Below are positions 18,957 to 27,623 of a DNA stretch of 64,000 nucleotides, piece after piece. The stretch is taken from assembly GCA_964448395.1 (NCBI GenBank), contig CAYUWM010000002.1:7915-71914 (forward strand). The letters are read 5' to 3'. How positions within the stretch are numbered: the stretch's first letter is position 1; each line of letters begins with the position of its first letter. This DNA is from CAYUWM01 sp964448395. GTDB lineage: Bacteria > Chloroflexota > Dehalococcoidia > E44-bin15. The notes under the pieces were generated by a model that searched no databases, was not told the origin of the DNA, and worked only from the letters and a program-made list of their open reading frames with translations. The translations under genes were made by a program, and so were the position numbers.

Positions 18957-19481
18957 ATGCAGAATGGAAAATCGACCGATATGGATCACAGCCCTTTCAT
19001 CACCGTGATCGGCGCCAGCAGCTGCTCCGCGGACGAGGAGAAGCTGGCGGAGGAGGTGGGCCGGGAGCTGGCGCGTCGCGGCGCCACCCTCATCTGCGGC
19101 GGCCTGGAGGGTGTGATGCAGGCGGCCTGCCGCGGGGCTCAGTCCGAGGGCGGCCTCACCGTCGGCATCCTCCCCGGCAACCGGCGCGAGGACGCCAACC
19201 CCTACGTCAGCATCCCTGTCGTCACCGGCATGGGATACTCGCGCAACTCCATCGTAGCCAGGTCGGGGCAGGCGGTGATCGCCGTCGGCGGCAGCTACGG
19301 TACCCTGTCCGAGATAGCCTACGCCCTGCAGGACGGCATCCCGGTAATCGGGCTGGGCACATGGTCGCTGCAGAGGTGCGACGGTATGAGCGACTCTATA
19401 ATCGTCGCCGACGGCGCCGTCGACGCGGTGCAGAAGGCGATCGCGATGTCCAAGGCGGGAGCGAAGCATGGCAGCCATTGA
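18957..19481 (+). CDS. LOG/TIGR00725-family Rossmann-fold protein
   Basis: The protein has TVIGASSCSADEEKLAEEVG, then LICGGLEGVMQAACRGA and AVGGSYGTLSEIAYAL, the pattern of the lysine-decarboxylase-like (LOG/DprA-like) nucleotide-binding fold. The substrate is unknown; relatives include cytokinin phosphoribohydrolases. ATG 18957 gives 174 residues and would be nearly leaderless from the promoter just upstream. ATG 18981 is the alternative. The 3' end overlaps eno by 14 bases. Confidence 0.8.
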   Translation: MQNGKSTDMDHSPFITVIGASSCSADEEKLAEEVGRELARRGATLICGGLEGVMQAACRGAQSEGGLTVGILPGNRREDANPYVSIPVVTGMGYSRNSIVARSGQAVIAVGGSYGTLSEIAYALQDGIPVIGLGTWSLQRCDGMSDSIIVADGAVDAVQKAIAMSKAGAKHGSH

Positions 19482-20751
19482 GGAAGTACGCGCCAGGGAG
19501 ATCCTCGACTCGCGGGGCAACCCCACGCTGAGGGTCGAGGTACGGCTCTCCGACGGCAGCATCGGTTCGGCCGCTGTTCCCTCCGGTGCCTCCACCGGCG
19601 CCCACGAGGCGCTGGAGCTGCGCGACGGCGATGAAAAGCGATACCGCGGCAGGGGCGTGCTCAAGGCGGTGGAGAACATCGAGGACCGCATAGAGTCGGC
19701 CCTGATCGGCATGTCCGCCGGCGACCAGGAGGCCGTGGACCGGCGGATGATCGAGCTGGACGGCACGCCGAACAAGTCGGAGCTCGGCGCCAACGCCATC
19801 CTCGGCGTCTCGCTGGCCGTCGCCTACGCCGCGGCTCACTCCGGCGGCCTGCCCCTGTACCGCTACCTCGGCGGGGAAAACGCGACCACCCTGCCGGTAC
19901 CGATGATGAACATCCTCAACGGCGGGAAGCATGCCGCCGACTCTACCGACTTCCAGGAGTTCATGATCGTGCCGCTGGGGGCAGAGCGCTTCGCCGACGC
20001 CCTGCGCATGTGCGCCGAGATATACCACGCCCTCAAGAGCGTGCTCCAGGATAAAGGGCTGAACACCAACATCGGCGATGAGGGCGGATTCGCCCCCTCG
20101 CTGAAGTCGAACCGCGATGCGGTGGAGCTGCTGGCGCAGGCCATCGCCGAGGCGGGCTACAGGCCCGGCAGCGATTGCTTCATCGCCCTCGACCCGGCGT
20201 CCACCGAGTTCTTCGAGGGCGGCAGGTACCACCTCCGGCGCGAGGGACTGACCCTCACCAGCGCCGAGATGGCGGACTACTACGCCAAACTGTGTTCCGA
20301 CTACCCCGTAATCAGCATCGAGGACGGCATGGCGGAGGACGACTGGGACGGCTGGCGGATGCTGATGCAGAAGGTGGGCGGCAAGGTGCAGATAGTGGGG
20401 GATGACCTTTACGTGACCAACGTGGAGCGCCTGGCGCAGGGCATCAGCAAGAACGCCTCCAACTCCATCCTCATCAAGCTGAACCAGATAGGCACCCTCA
20501 CCGAGACGCTGGCGGCGATAAAGATGGCGCAGGAGGCGGCGTGGACGGCGGTAGTGAGCCACCGCTCCGGAGAGACCGAGGACACCACCATCGCCGACCT
20601 GGCGGTGGCCAGGAACACCGGCTTCATCAAGTCCGGCGCCCCCTGCCGCACCGACCGCGTGGCCAAGTACAACCGCCTGCTGCAGATAGAGGAGGAGCTG
20701 GAGGAGCACGGCAGTTATCCGGGCATGAGCGCGCTGTATAATCTGGAGTGA
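19468..20751 (+). CDS. eno: Enolase
   Basis: It interconverts 2-phosphoglycerate and phosphoenolpyruvate. The 427-residue protein starts MAAIEEVRAREILDSRGNPT and contains PSGASTGAHEALELRD, the metal ligands in DPASTEF and SIEDGMAEDDW, the catalytic Lys in LIKLNQIGTLTET, and SHRSGETED. It overlaps the preceding gene by 14 bases and the next, AT-rich, gene by one base (TGATG). Confidence 0.97.
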   Translation: MAAIEEVRAREILDSRGNPTLRVEVRLSDGSIGSAAVPSGASTGAHEALELRDGDEKRYRGRGVLKAVENIEDRIESALIGMSAGDQEAVDRRMIELDGTPNKSELGANAILGVSLAVAYAAAHSGGLPLYRYLGGENATTLPVPMMNILNGGKHAADSTDFQEFMIVPLGAERFADALRMCAEIYHALKSVLQDKGLNTNIGDEGGFAPSLKSNRDAVELLAQAIAEAGYRPGSDCFIALDPASTEFFEGGRYHLRREGLTLTSAEMADYYAKLCSDYPVISIEDGMAEDDWDGWRMLMQKVGGKVQIVGDDLYVTNVERLAQGISKNASNSILIKLNQIGTLTETLAAIKMAQEAAWTAVVSHRSGETEDTTIADLAVARNTGFIKSGAPCRTDRVAKYNRLLQIEEELEEHGSYPGMSALYNLE

Positions 20752-21905
20752 TGAAAGTCTTTGAAAAAAGATGGGTAGAAGAAATAAGGCAACGTTATGG
20801 CTCCATATCAAAATATACACGCCCTTTTATAGCTTTTCTAGCACTCGAACCAAGAGCTGCAGGAGAAAGAAAAAGGATTGAAGAATGGTTTCAAACAATT
20901 CCAGACGAGATGAAACCTGACTTTCTGAGCAGGCTGAGAAGTAAAGATGAGAAACAACATTTCAGCGCCTATTATGAATTGCTGTTACGTAGCTTTTTTC
21001 AAAGTAGAGGATTAGATGTTACACTAAATCCCAGTTTAGAAGAGGGAAAACCTGATTTGTTGATAAATGGAATTGAATTAACAAGTCCCTTAATAGTTGA
21101 AGTTGCCACGATTTTTGATGATCCTGATTTCGAAAAGGAATCTCGAAGGCTCAATTTAATCTTAGAGAAGTTAGAGGACATAAAGCACTATTTCTTCATA
21201 ATAATATCCGTTACTTCAAGCATCCCGGAACACGTAGATTACAGAAAGCTCGTAAAATTTATAAGAAAATGGCTTGATAGTTATGATCCTCGTACAACAA
21301 CGTCAGAGAAAGATACTACTTATCGAGAAGAGGGATTAGATTTGAAGTTAACCTTGATCCCAAAGCGAACCTTGAGAAGAACATCAATTATTGGAGGATA
21401 TATGCCTCCCATCAGACACGTCTCTACAGTTCAACTAAGACGTGCAATAGAGAAGAAGATTCAAAAATACAAGAGTATCAAGAAAGATAAATTACCATTC
21501 ATTGTTGCCACTTGCTTGCACAAAGATACCTTTGTGGGAGAAGAAGAAGCCATTCAGGTCCTGTTTGGACAAGAGATTTATACTATCGATTTGAGAAGTG
21601 GAAAAACTGCAGCAACTACTAGGGATTTAAGTGGTTTGCTTACACATAAGCCAGGATTGGGTGATTTGGCTCAAAACACAAGGTTAAGTGCATTGCTTCT
21701 AGTTACCAGCAAATGGGTAATACAAGAAAAGAACAAAAGTGAACACAGAGCGCATCACTTACATTTAATACGTAATCCAAATGCGGCTGTGCCATTGTGT
21801 TTTGACCCTTTCGGTGGCTATCCTCAACTAGTCAAAGTTTCAGAAACCTCTGACAAATATGAGTTGAAATGGCTTGATAAAGAGACGGGGAAAACCTTCG
21901 TCTGA
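20751..21905 (+). CDS. AT-rich protein of unknown function, possible PD-(D/E)XK nuclease fold
   Basis: The 384-residue frame is plainly richer in A and T than its neighbours and uses AAA, GAA, TTA and AGA codons freely, as recently acquired DNA does. Residues about 66-125 resemble a restriction-endonuclease-like core: an acidic helix (YYELLLRSFF), a turn with GKPDLLI, then IVEVATIF. The usual Lys of the ExK motif is Ala here, so nuclease activity is doubtful. The C terminus has HLIRNPNAAVPL, a pattern I associate with uncharacterised proteins of this type. No signal peptide or membrane helix is seen. Its start overlaps the eno stop. A defence role is inference. Confidence 0.7.
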   Translation: MKVFEKRWVEEIRQRYGSISKYTRPFIAFLALEPRAAGERKRIEEWFQTIPDEMKPDFLSRLRSKDEKQHFSAYYELLLRSFFQSRGLDVTLNPSLEEGKPDLLINGIELTSPLIVEVATIFDDPDFEKESRRLNLILEKLEDIKHYFFIIISVTSSIPEHVDYRKLVKFIRKWLDSYDPRTTTSEKDTTYREEGLDLKLTLIPKRTLRRTSIIGGYMPPIRHVSTVQLRRAIEKKIQKYKSIKKDKLPFIVATCLHKDTFVGEEEAIQVLFGQEIYTIDLRSGKTAATTRDLSGLLTHKPGLGDLAQNTRLSALLLVTSKWVIQEKNKSEHRAHHLHLIRNPNAAVPLCFDPFGGYPQLVKVSETSDKYELKWLDKETGKTFV

Positions 21906-21925
21906 TTGTCTAGCAAAGCATAGAT

Positions 21926-22957
21926 ATGAAAAACATCGGCATAACCACCACGGTCCCCACGGAAGTCCTGCTGGCCGCGGGATACCGGCCCGTTGACCTG
22001 AACAATGTGTTTATCTCCGACCCCGAACCCCGGCACTTCGTGGACATAGCCGAGCAGGACGGCTTCCCGGTGAACTGCTGCGCCTGGATCAAGGGCATGT
22101 ACGGCGTGGCCATAGAACAGTGCATCGATACGGTCATGTGCGTCACCACCGGCGACTGCTCCAACACCGAGATGCTGATGGAGGTGCTGCGCCTCAAGGG
22201 GGTCAACGCCGTACCCTTCGCCTACCCGCAGAAGCCCGACGCCACCCAGATGCGGTACTGCCTGGAGTCGCTGGCCGAGGCGCTGGGCACCACGCTGGAA
22301 GCGGCGGAGCGCGAGCGAGAGAGGCTGGAACGGGCGCGGGGGATGGCGCGGGAGCTGGATGAACTGACGTGGCAGGACGGCGTGGTCAGCGGCTTTGAGA
22401 ACCACTACTGGCTGGTGTCCGCCTCCGACTTCAACGGCGACGTCGTCAGCTACGAGAAAGGGCTGGAGAAACTGCTGGAGGAGTGCCGCAGCAGGAAGCC
22501 GTACCCCAACGATACCCTGCGCCTGGCCTTCATCGGCGTGCCCCCTATCTTCGGCAGTGACCTCTACGACTTCGTAGAGCGCAACGGGGCGCGCATCGTC
22601 TTCAACGAGACGCAGCGCCAGTTCGCCATGCCGCATCGATGCGAGGACCTGGCCCAGCAGTATTCGAAGTACACCTATCCGTACTCTTTATCCGCTAAAC
22701 TGGATGATATCTTGCCCCAACTGCAACAGCGGCGGGCGGACGGCGTGATACACTACGTTCAGACCTTCTGCCACCGCGGCATCGGCAACATCGTCTTCCG
22801 CCACCGCATCGAGACGCCCATATTGACGCTGGAGGGCAACAACGACTACACTTTGTCCCAGCAGGCCAAAACCAGGATAGAGACTTTTCTGGAGGTGCTG
22901 GACGGCCGGCGTCCGAGTGTCCAAGCACTTCCACATGACCCGGTACCGAGGCGATAA
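21926..22957 (+). CDS. 2-hydroxyacyl-CoA dehydratase D-component-like protein
   Basis: This 343-residue protein resembles HgdB/BcrB-type subunits that bind a [4Fe-4S] cluster and the acyl-CoA. It has the N-terminal IGITTTVPTEVLLAAGYRPVDL pattern split by the family's FxSDP-like segment, Cys residues in NCCAWIKGMYG, GDCSNTE near residue 75, and HYVQTFCHRGIG near 275. No second subunit and no ATP-dependent activator is adjacent, so it may be a stand-alone member of unknown substrate. GC content returns to normal here. Confidence 0.78.
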   Translation: MKNIGITTTVPTEVLLAAGYRPVDLNNVFISDPEPRHFVDIAEQDGFPVNCCAWIKGMYGVAIEQCIDTVMCVTTGDCSNTEMLMEVLRLKGVNAVPFAYPQKPDATQMRYCLESLAEALGTTLEAAERERERLERARGMARELDELTWQDGVVSGFENHYWLVSASDFNGDVVSYEKGLEKLLEECRSRKPYPNDTLRLAFIGVPPIFGSDLYDFVERNGARIVFNETQRQFAMPHRCEDLAQQYSKYTYPYSLSAKLDDILPQLQQRRADGVIHYVQTFCHRGIGNIVFRHRIETPILTLEGNNDYTLSQQAKTRIETFLEVLDGRRPSVQALPHDPVPRR

Positions 22958-22972
22958 GAAAGGAGTTTTTAT

Positions 22973-23986
22973 ATGGCAACAAAGGTCGGCATAAACGGGT
23001 TCGGCAGGATCGGCAGGCAGATACTCAAGGCGGTCATCGAGAACTACAAAGGCAAGCTGGAGGTGGTGGCCCTCAACGACCTCACCGACACCAAGACCAA
23101 CGCCCACCTCTTCCGCTACGACTCCAACTACGGCGGGTATCAGGGTAAGGTGGAGGCTACCGAGGACTCCATCGTCATCGACGGCAATAAGGTGAAGGTG
23201 ATCTCCGAGCGCGATCCGGGCAAGATACCGTGGAGCGACTACGGCATAGAGCTGGTGGTGGAGTCCACCGGCCTGTTCACCAAGGCCGAGAAGGCGTCGG
23301 CCCACATGCAGGGCGGTGCCAAGAAGGTGATCATCACCGCCCCGGCCAAGGGGGAGGACCTGACCGTGGTGCTGGGGGTCAACGAGAAAACCTACGACCC
23401 CAAGAAGCACCACATCATATCCAACGCCTCCTGCACCACCAACTGCATCGCACCGGTGGCCAAGGTGCTGAACGACAACTTCGGCATTGAGAAAGGGCTT
23501 ATGTCCACCATCCACGCCTACACCAACGACCAGCGCATCCTCGACCAGGTGCACAGCGACCTGCGTCGGGCGCGCTCGGCGGCCATGAGCATCATCCCCA
23601 CCACCACCGGCGCCGCCAAGGCGGTCACCGTGGTCATCCCCGAACTGGCGGGCAAGATCCACGGCATGGCCTACCGCGTCCCCACCCCCACCGTCTCGGT
23701 GGTGGACTTCGTCGCCGACCTGGGCAAAGGGGCCACTGCGGACGATGTTAACGCCGCCCTAAAGAAGGCGTCCAAAGGGCAGCTCAAGGGCATCCTCGGC
23801 TACTGCGAAGAGGAGCTGGTGAGCATAGACTTCAAGGGCAACCCGCTGAGTTCGATCGTGGACGCGCCCTCGACCATGGTCATCGGCGGGAATATGGTGA
23901 AGGTGCTCGCGTGGTACGACAACGAGTGGGCCTACGCCTGCCGCGTCGCCGACCTGCTCAGCTTCATCGCCGGGAAAGGGCTGTGA
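22973..23986 (+). CDS. gap: Glyceraldehyde-3-phosphate dehydrogenase, type I
   Basis: This glycolytic/gluconeogenic enzyme has 337 residues. It shows VGINGFGRIGRQIL at the NAD site, the catalytic Cys in ASCTTNC (about residue 153), RRARSAAMSIIPTTTGAAKA, and WYDNEWAYACR at the end. The ATG at 22973 follows AAAGGAG. It stands 15 bases after the dehydratase-like gene. Confidence 0.97.
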   Translation: MATKVGINGFGRIGRQILKAVIENYKGKLEVVALNDLTDTKTNAHLFRYDSNYGGYQGKVEATEDSIVIDGNKVKVISERDPGKIPWSDYGIELVVESTGLFTKAEKASAHMQGGAKKVIITAPAKGEDLTVVLGVNEKTYDPKKHHIISNASCTTNCIAPVAKVLNDNFGIEKGLMSTIHAYTNDQRILDQVHSDLRRARSAAMSIIPTTTGAAKAVTVVIPELAGKIHGMAYRVPTPTVSVVDFVADLGKGATADDVNAALKKASKGQLKGILGYCEEELVSIDFKGNPLSSIVDAPSTMVIGGNMVKVLAWYDNEWAYACRVADLLSFIAGKGL

Positions 23987-24007
23987 CCATTACGATCGAA
24001 ACCGGAT

Positions 24008-24036
24008 TTGGCAAAGGAGTCGATTTGCGCTATAAT
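24008..24036 (+). promoter_or_regulatory. Strong predicted promoter of the radical SAM-Mrp operon
   Basis: TTGGCA (24008-24013), a 17-base spacer and a perfect TATAAT (24031-24036), located 51 bases before the GTG start at 24087. Confidence 0.7.
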
Positions 24037-24086
24037 GCACAACGTATGACCCTCAACATGTTTTACAGTATTAGAGGAGGAACCCC

Positions 24087-25649
24087 GTGCGCGTCCTCCT
24101 CATGAGCACACCCTACCCGCTGGAAGAGAACCCCATCCCTCCCCTGTCCCTGGCCTACCTCGCCGCCGTGCTGCGGGAGGAGGGCTTCGAGGTGGAGATA
24201 CTGGATCATCTGGTGTCCATGTATTCGCCATCGAAGCTGAGGCGCAAGCTCAGTGAATTCCAACCGCAGATGGTGGGCGCTACCTGCGTGACGTTGAACT
24301 ACCCCATCGCCTCACGCATCATGAAGGTTTGCAAGGAGTTCGACCCCCAAATAGTAACCATGCTCGGCGGACCCCACGCCACCTTCGCCATCGAGGAGAC
24401 CCTGCTCAAGGCCCACTGGGTCGACCTGCTGGTGATCGGCGAAGGCGAGCGTACGGTGACAGAGCTGGCGAGGACAATCGATAGCGGCGGCGACTTTCGC
24501 CGGGTGCCCGGCATCGCCTTCCGCGACGGCGACCGGGCGGTGAGGACCGAGCCCCGCCCCCTGATCGAAAACCTGGATGAGCTCCCCTTGCCCGCGCGCG
24601 AACTGTTGCCGCTGTCCAAATACCACGCCCTGAACACCCCCTGCACGGTTATCACCAGCAGGGGTTGTCCCTTCAAGTGCATCTTCTGCTCCGGGCCACG
24701 CGTCTTCGGCAGGCGTGTCCGCTTCCGCGACCCCAAGCTGGTGGTGGATGAGATCGAGCAGATCAACAGGGATTTTGGTTACAGAAGGATAAACATCGTC
24801 GATGATACCTTCACCCTCAATCACCGCCACGCGCGGGCGGTGTGCGAAGGCTTAATCGAGCGCAATCTGGATATCGAGTGGAACGTCTTCGCCCGCGCCG
24901 ATACGGTGGACGCAGAGCTGCTGAAGCTGATGAGAAAGGCCGGCTGCTCCTGGCTGCTCTACGGCGCGGAGTCGGGAAACCCGGACATCCTCAAGACCAT
25001 CAAGAAGGGAACCACCCCCGATATCATAAGAGAGGGTACCAGGCTTGCCGTCGAATCGGGCATAAACGTCTTCAACTCATTCATCTTCGGCCTGCCCGGC
25101 GAGACCCCTGAGACCGCCCGCCAGTCCGTTGATTTCGCACGAGAGCTCGACGAAAAATACGGGGCCAAATACGGTTTCCATATACTGTCCCCCCTGCCGG
25201 GAACCGAGCTGTATGACCATCCGGAAGAGTACGGGCTCCGCATCCTCTCCCGCGACTGGTCGAAGTACGATGCCAACCGGCCCATAACCGAGACCGCCGA
25301 GATGAGCCCGGAAAAGGTGCTGGAGATGGCCGCCGAATACGATCAGGCGATATCCTACGCCCTGGACGATATAGAGCGCCGGGCGGCAGAGGGCGACCCC
25401 GAATGCAAAGAATTGATGCGGAACAAGCTGAGCACGGAGTTCGTGTGGCAGCTCCTGAAAGAAGATATCGTGGAGCGGCTGGGACGCATGAAGAATGGCA
25501 CCGACCCGGTAAGGCAGCTTGCACAGAAGGTATCCCGCAAGATGGACATCCCGCTGCAGTTTGCCGAGCAGGAGACGGGAAGACTGGTACAGGCGGGCCT
25601 GCTCCAGCATCGGCCGGCAGAAGGAGGCCTCATTTGGCAGTGGAGCTAA
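24087..25649 (+). CDS. B12-binding-domain radical SAM protein
   Basis: The 520-residue protein starts at GTG 24087 behind GAGGAGG. Residues 1-140 are a cobalamin-binding-like Rossmann domain (LSLAYLAAVLREEGFEVEILDH). The radical SAM cluster motif is CPFKCIFC in TSRGCPFKCIFCSG (about residue 200). The last 100 residues are helical with no recognised fold. It would cleave S-adenosylmethionine to start radical chemistry, for example methylation of an unreactive carbon; the substrate is unknown. It overlaps the Mrp-like gene by 16 bases. Confidence 0.88.
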   Translation: MRVLLMSTPYPLEENPIPPLSLAYLAAVLREEGFEVEILDHLVSMYSPSKLRRKLSEFQPQMVGATCVTLNYPIASRIMKVCKEFDPQIVTMLGGPHATFAIEETLLKAHWVDLLVIGEGERTVTELARTIDSGGDFRRVPGIAFRDGDRAVRTEPRPLIENLDELPLPARELLPLSKYHALNTPCTVITSRGCPFKCIFCSGPRVFGRRVRFRDPKLVVDEIEQINRDFGYRRINIVDDTFTLNHRHARAVCEGLIERNLDIEWNVFARADTVDAELLKLMRKAGCSWLLYGAESGNPDILKTIKKGTTPDIIREGTRLAVESGINVFNSFIFGLPGETPETARQSVDFARELDEKYGAKYGFHILSPLPGTELYDHPEEYGLRILSRDWSKYDANRPITETAEMSPEKVLEMAAEYDQAISYALDDIERRAAEGDPECKELMRNKLSTEFVWQLLKEDIVERLGRMKNGTDPVRQLAQKVSRKMDIPLQFAEQETGRLVQAGLLQHRPAEGGLIWQWS

Positions 25650-26659
25650 AAGACATCGAAACCGCGCTCGGCGGGGTGCTCCTGCCACAGCCCAAGCGCA
25701 GCATCGTCCAGCTAAACATGGTTCGAGATATCCAGATATCTGACGGAACCGTGAAGCTGAACCTGTCCCTGACCCCGCTGGCCGAGGCGGACAAGGAAAA
25801 CCTCCAGCAGAGGGCGCGGGCCGCCGTCGAGGGTGTAAAAGGGGTGAAAAAGGTAGAAATCGATGTTGAGGACCTGCCGCCCCACGAGATGAACGAATTC
25901 GGCCGCGTGGTTGCGGTGATGAGCGGCAAGGGCGGCGTGGGCAAATCGCTGGTCACCGGCCTGCTCGCCGTAGCCCTCAGCCGGCAGGGACAGCAGGTAG
26001 GCATCCTGGATGCCGATATCACCGGCCCCAGCATACCCAAAATGTTCGGCCTCAACACCCGCCCGCTGGGCAGCGAGGGCGGAATCCTGCCAGTGGAGAC
26101 CAAATCCGGCATCGAAGTGATGTCCCTCAACCTGCTGCTCACACACGAGGACGATGCCGTCATCTGGAGAGGGCCCTTGCTGGCTAAGGCGATCACCCAG
26201 TTCTGGGAAGAGGTGCTGTGGGGCAAGCTCGACTGCCTGCTGGTTGACCTGCCACCCGGAACCGCAGATATACCGCTTACCGTGCTGCAATCGCTACCCC
26301 TATCCGGCGTAGTTATCATATCGACGCCGCAGGACCTCGCCAGCATGGTGGTGCGCAAGGCGGTGAAGATGACCCACAAGCTGGATGTTCCCATCTTGGG
26401 GGTGGTGGAGAACATGAGCTACCTGGTATTACCCGACACGGGCAAGAAGCTCGAGCTTTTCGGCAAGAGCCAGGGCAAGGAGTTGTCCAAGTCGGCGGAG
26501 TCGCCACTGCTGGGGCTGATCCCCGTCGATCCTGAGCTGGCCAAGCTGTGCGACAGCGGCGATCTGGAGCGCTACAGCTCCGAGGCGTTCGACGGTCTGG
26601 CCAAGGCCTTCACCAAGGCGCTGAAGAAAGCTTCGCCCCCCCGCCGCCGCATGGAATAA
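25634..26659 (+). CDS. Mrp/NBP35-type P-loop ATPase with DUF59 domain
   Basis: The start is TTG 25634, six bases after AAGGAGG; longer in-frame upstream sequence is only read-through of the radical SAM gene. Residues 1-90 are a MIP18/DUF59 domain. The ATPase domain has the deviant Walker A GKGGVGKSLVTGLLA and LLVDLPPGTAD. Family members assemble or carry [4Fe-4S] clusters. The usual CxxC after ENMSY is absent (ENMSYLVLPDTGKK), so the normal cluster-bridging cysteines are missing. Its coupling to a radical SAM gene hints at a maturation role. Confidence 0.88.
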   Translation: MAVELKDIETALGGVLLPQPKRSIVQLNMVRDIQISDGTVKLNLSLTPLAEADKENLQQRARAAVEGVKGVKKVEIDVEDLPPHEMNEFGRVVAVMSGKGGVGKSLVTGLLAVALSRQGQQVGILDADITGPSIPKMFGLNTRPLGSEGGILPVETKSGIEVMSLNLLLTHEDDAVIWRGPLLAKAITQFWEEVLWGKLDCLLVDLPPGTADIPLTVLQSLPLSGVVIISTPQDLASMVVRKAVKMTHKLDVPILGVVENMSYLVLPDTGKKLELFGKSQGKELSKSAESPLLGLIPVDPELAKLCDSGDLERYSSEAFDGLAKAFTKALKKASPPRRRME

Positions 26660-26684
26660 AAGCCGCCCCCGGAAGGAGCCTGAA

Positions 26685-27518
26685 ATGCCCTTACGCATCA
26701 CCACACTCAGCGAGAATACCGCCGGCATCCCCGGTGCTATCGCCGAATGGGGGCTGAGCGTGCTGGTAGATACCGGAGAGGCCAAGGTACTGTTCGATAC
26801 CGGGGCCAGCAGCTCGGTGCCCCATAACGTCCGCCTTCTCGGTGTTGACCTATCCCAAATCGACAAGATAGCGTTGAGCCACGGCCACTACGACCACACC
26901 GGCGGGCTCATGGGGGTGCTGCGCCAGGCGGGCAAGCCGATGGAGATTATCGCCCACCCCGACGTCTGGGCCAATAAGTATGCCAAGGCAGGCGACTTCG
27001 AGCGCTATATCGGCATCCCGTTCAAGCGCGAGGAGCTGGAATCGATAGGCGCATCCTTCACCCTCAGCGAGGGGCCGGTGTGGATCACCGACGATATCGT
27101 CACCACCGGCGAGGTGCCGATGGTCACCGGATACGAGGAGATCGAGCCGATGATGCGGGTCAAGGAGGGCAACGAGTTCCTTCCCGACCCCTTCCGCGAC
27201 GACCAGGCGCTGGTGGTTAAAACCGAGGTGGGTCTGGTGGTCGTACTCGGCTGCGCCCACAGGGGCGCTATCAACACCATAAAGCATGCGCAGAAAATAA
27301 CCGGCGTCGAGCGGGTTCACACTGTCATCGGCGGCACCCATCTGGTGCAAGCCAGCGAGGAGAGGATAACGCTCACCGCGGCCGCACTTCAGGAGATGGG
27401 GGTGCAGCGGGTGGGGGTATCGCACTGCACCGGTCTGAATTCATCCGTGCTCCTCGCCCAGCAGCTCGGCGAGACCTTCTTCTTCAACAACACCGGCACC
27501 AGCATAACCGTGCCTTAA
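26685..27518 (+). CDS. Metallo-beta-lactamase-fold hydrolase
   Basis: The 277-residue protein contains the metal motif SHGHYDHTGG (about residues 65-74), VVLGCAHRGAINT, and a late His in VSHCTGLNSS. This arrangement resembles the family of 7,8-dihydropterin-6-methyl-4-(beta-D-ribofuranosyl)aminobenzene-5'-phosphate synthase and other MBL hydrolases. The substrate is not known. ATG 26685 follows GGAAGGAGCC. It is 25 bases after the Mrp-like gene and probably in the same operon. Confidence 0.85.
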   Translation: MPLRITTLSENTAGIPGAIAEWGLSVLVDTGEAKVLFDTGASSSVPHNVRLLGVDLSQIDKIALSHGHYDHTGGLMGVLRQAGKPMEIIAHPDVWANKYAKAGDFERYIGIPFKREELESIGASFTLSEGPVWITDDIVTTGEVPMVTGYEEIEPMMRVKEGNEFLPDPFRDDQALVVKTEVGLVVVLGCAHRGAINTIKHAQKITGVERVHTVIGGTHLVQASEERITLTAAALQEMGVQRVGVSHCTGLNSSVLLAQQLGETFFFNNTGTSITVP

Positions 27519-27623
27519 CCTGTTAAATCGTTGGCTTACGCAACAACTCGAATATTCCCGAATCACAGCGTCTATTATGCATATCAACACTGGTGAATAG
27601 ATGTCCTATAAAGTGAACCCGAA

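Noticed and set aside
19396..20820. 474-codon open frame on the minus strand
   Set aside because: It is antisense to eno with no recognisable motif; eno is unmistakable on the plus strand.
25403..25633. N-terminal extension of the Mrp-like protein
   Set aside because: It is read-through of another frame of the radical SAM gene; AAGGAGG with TTG 25634 marks the real start.
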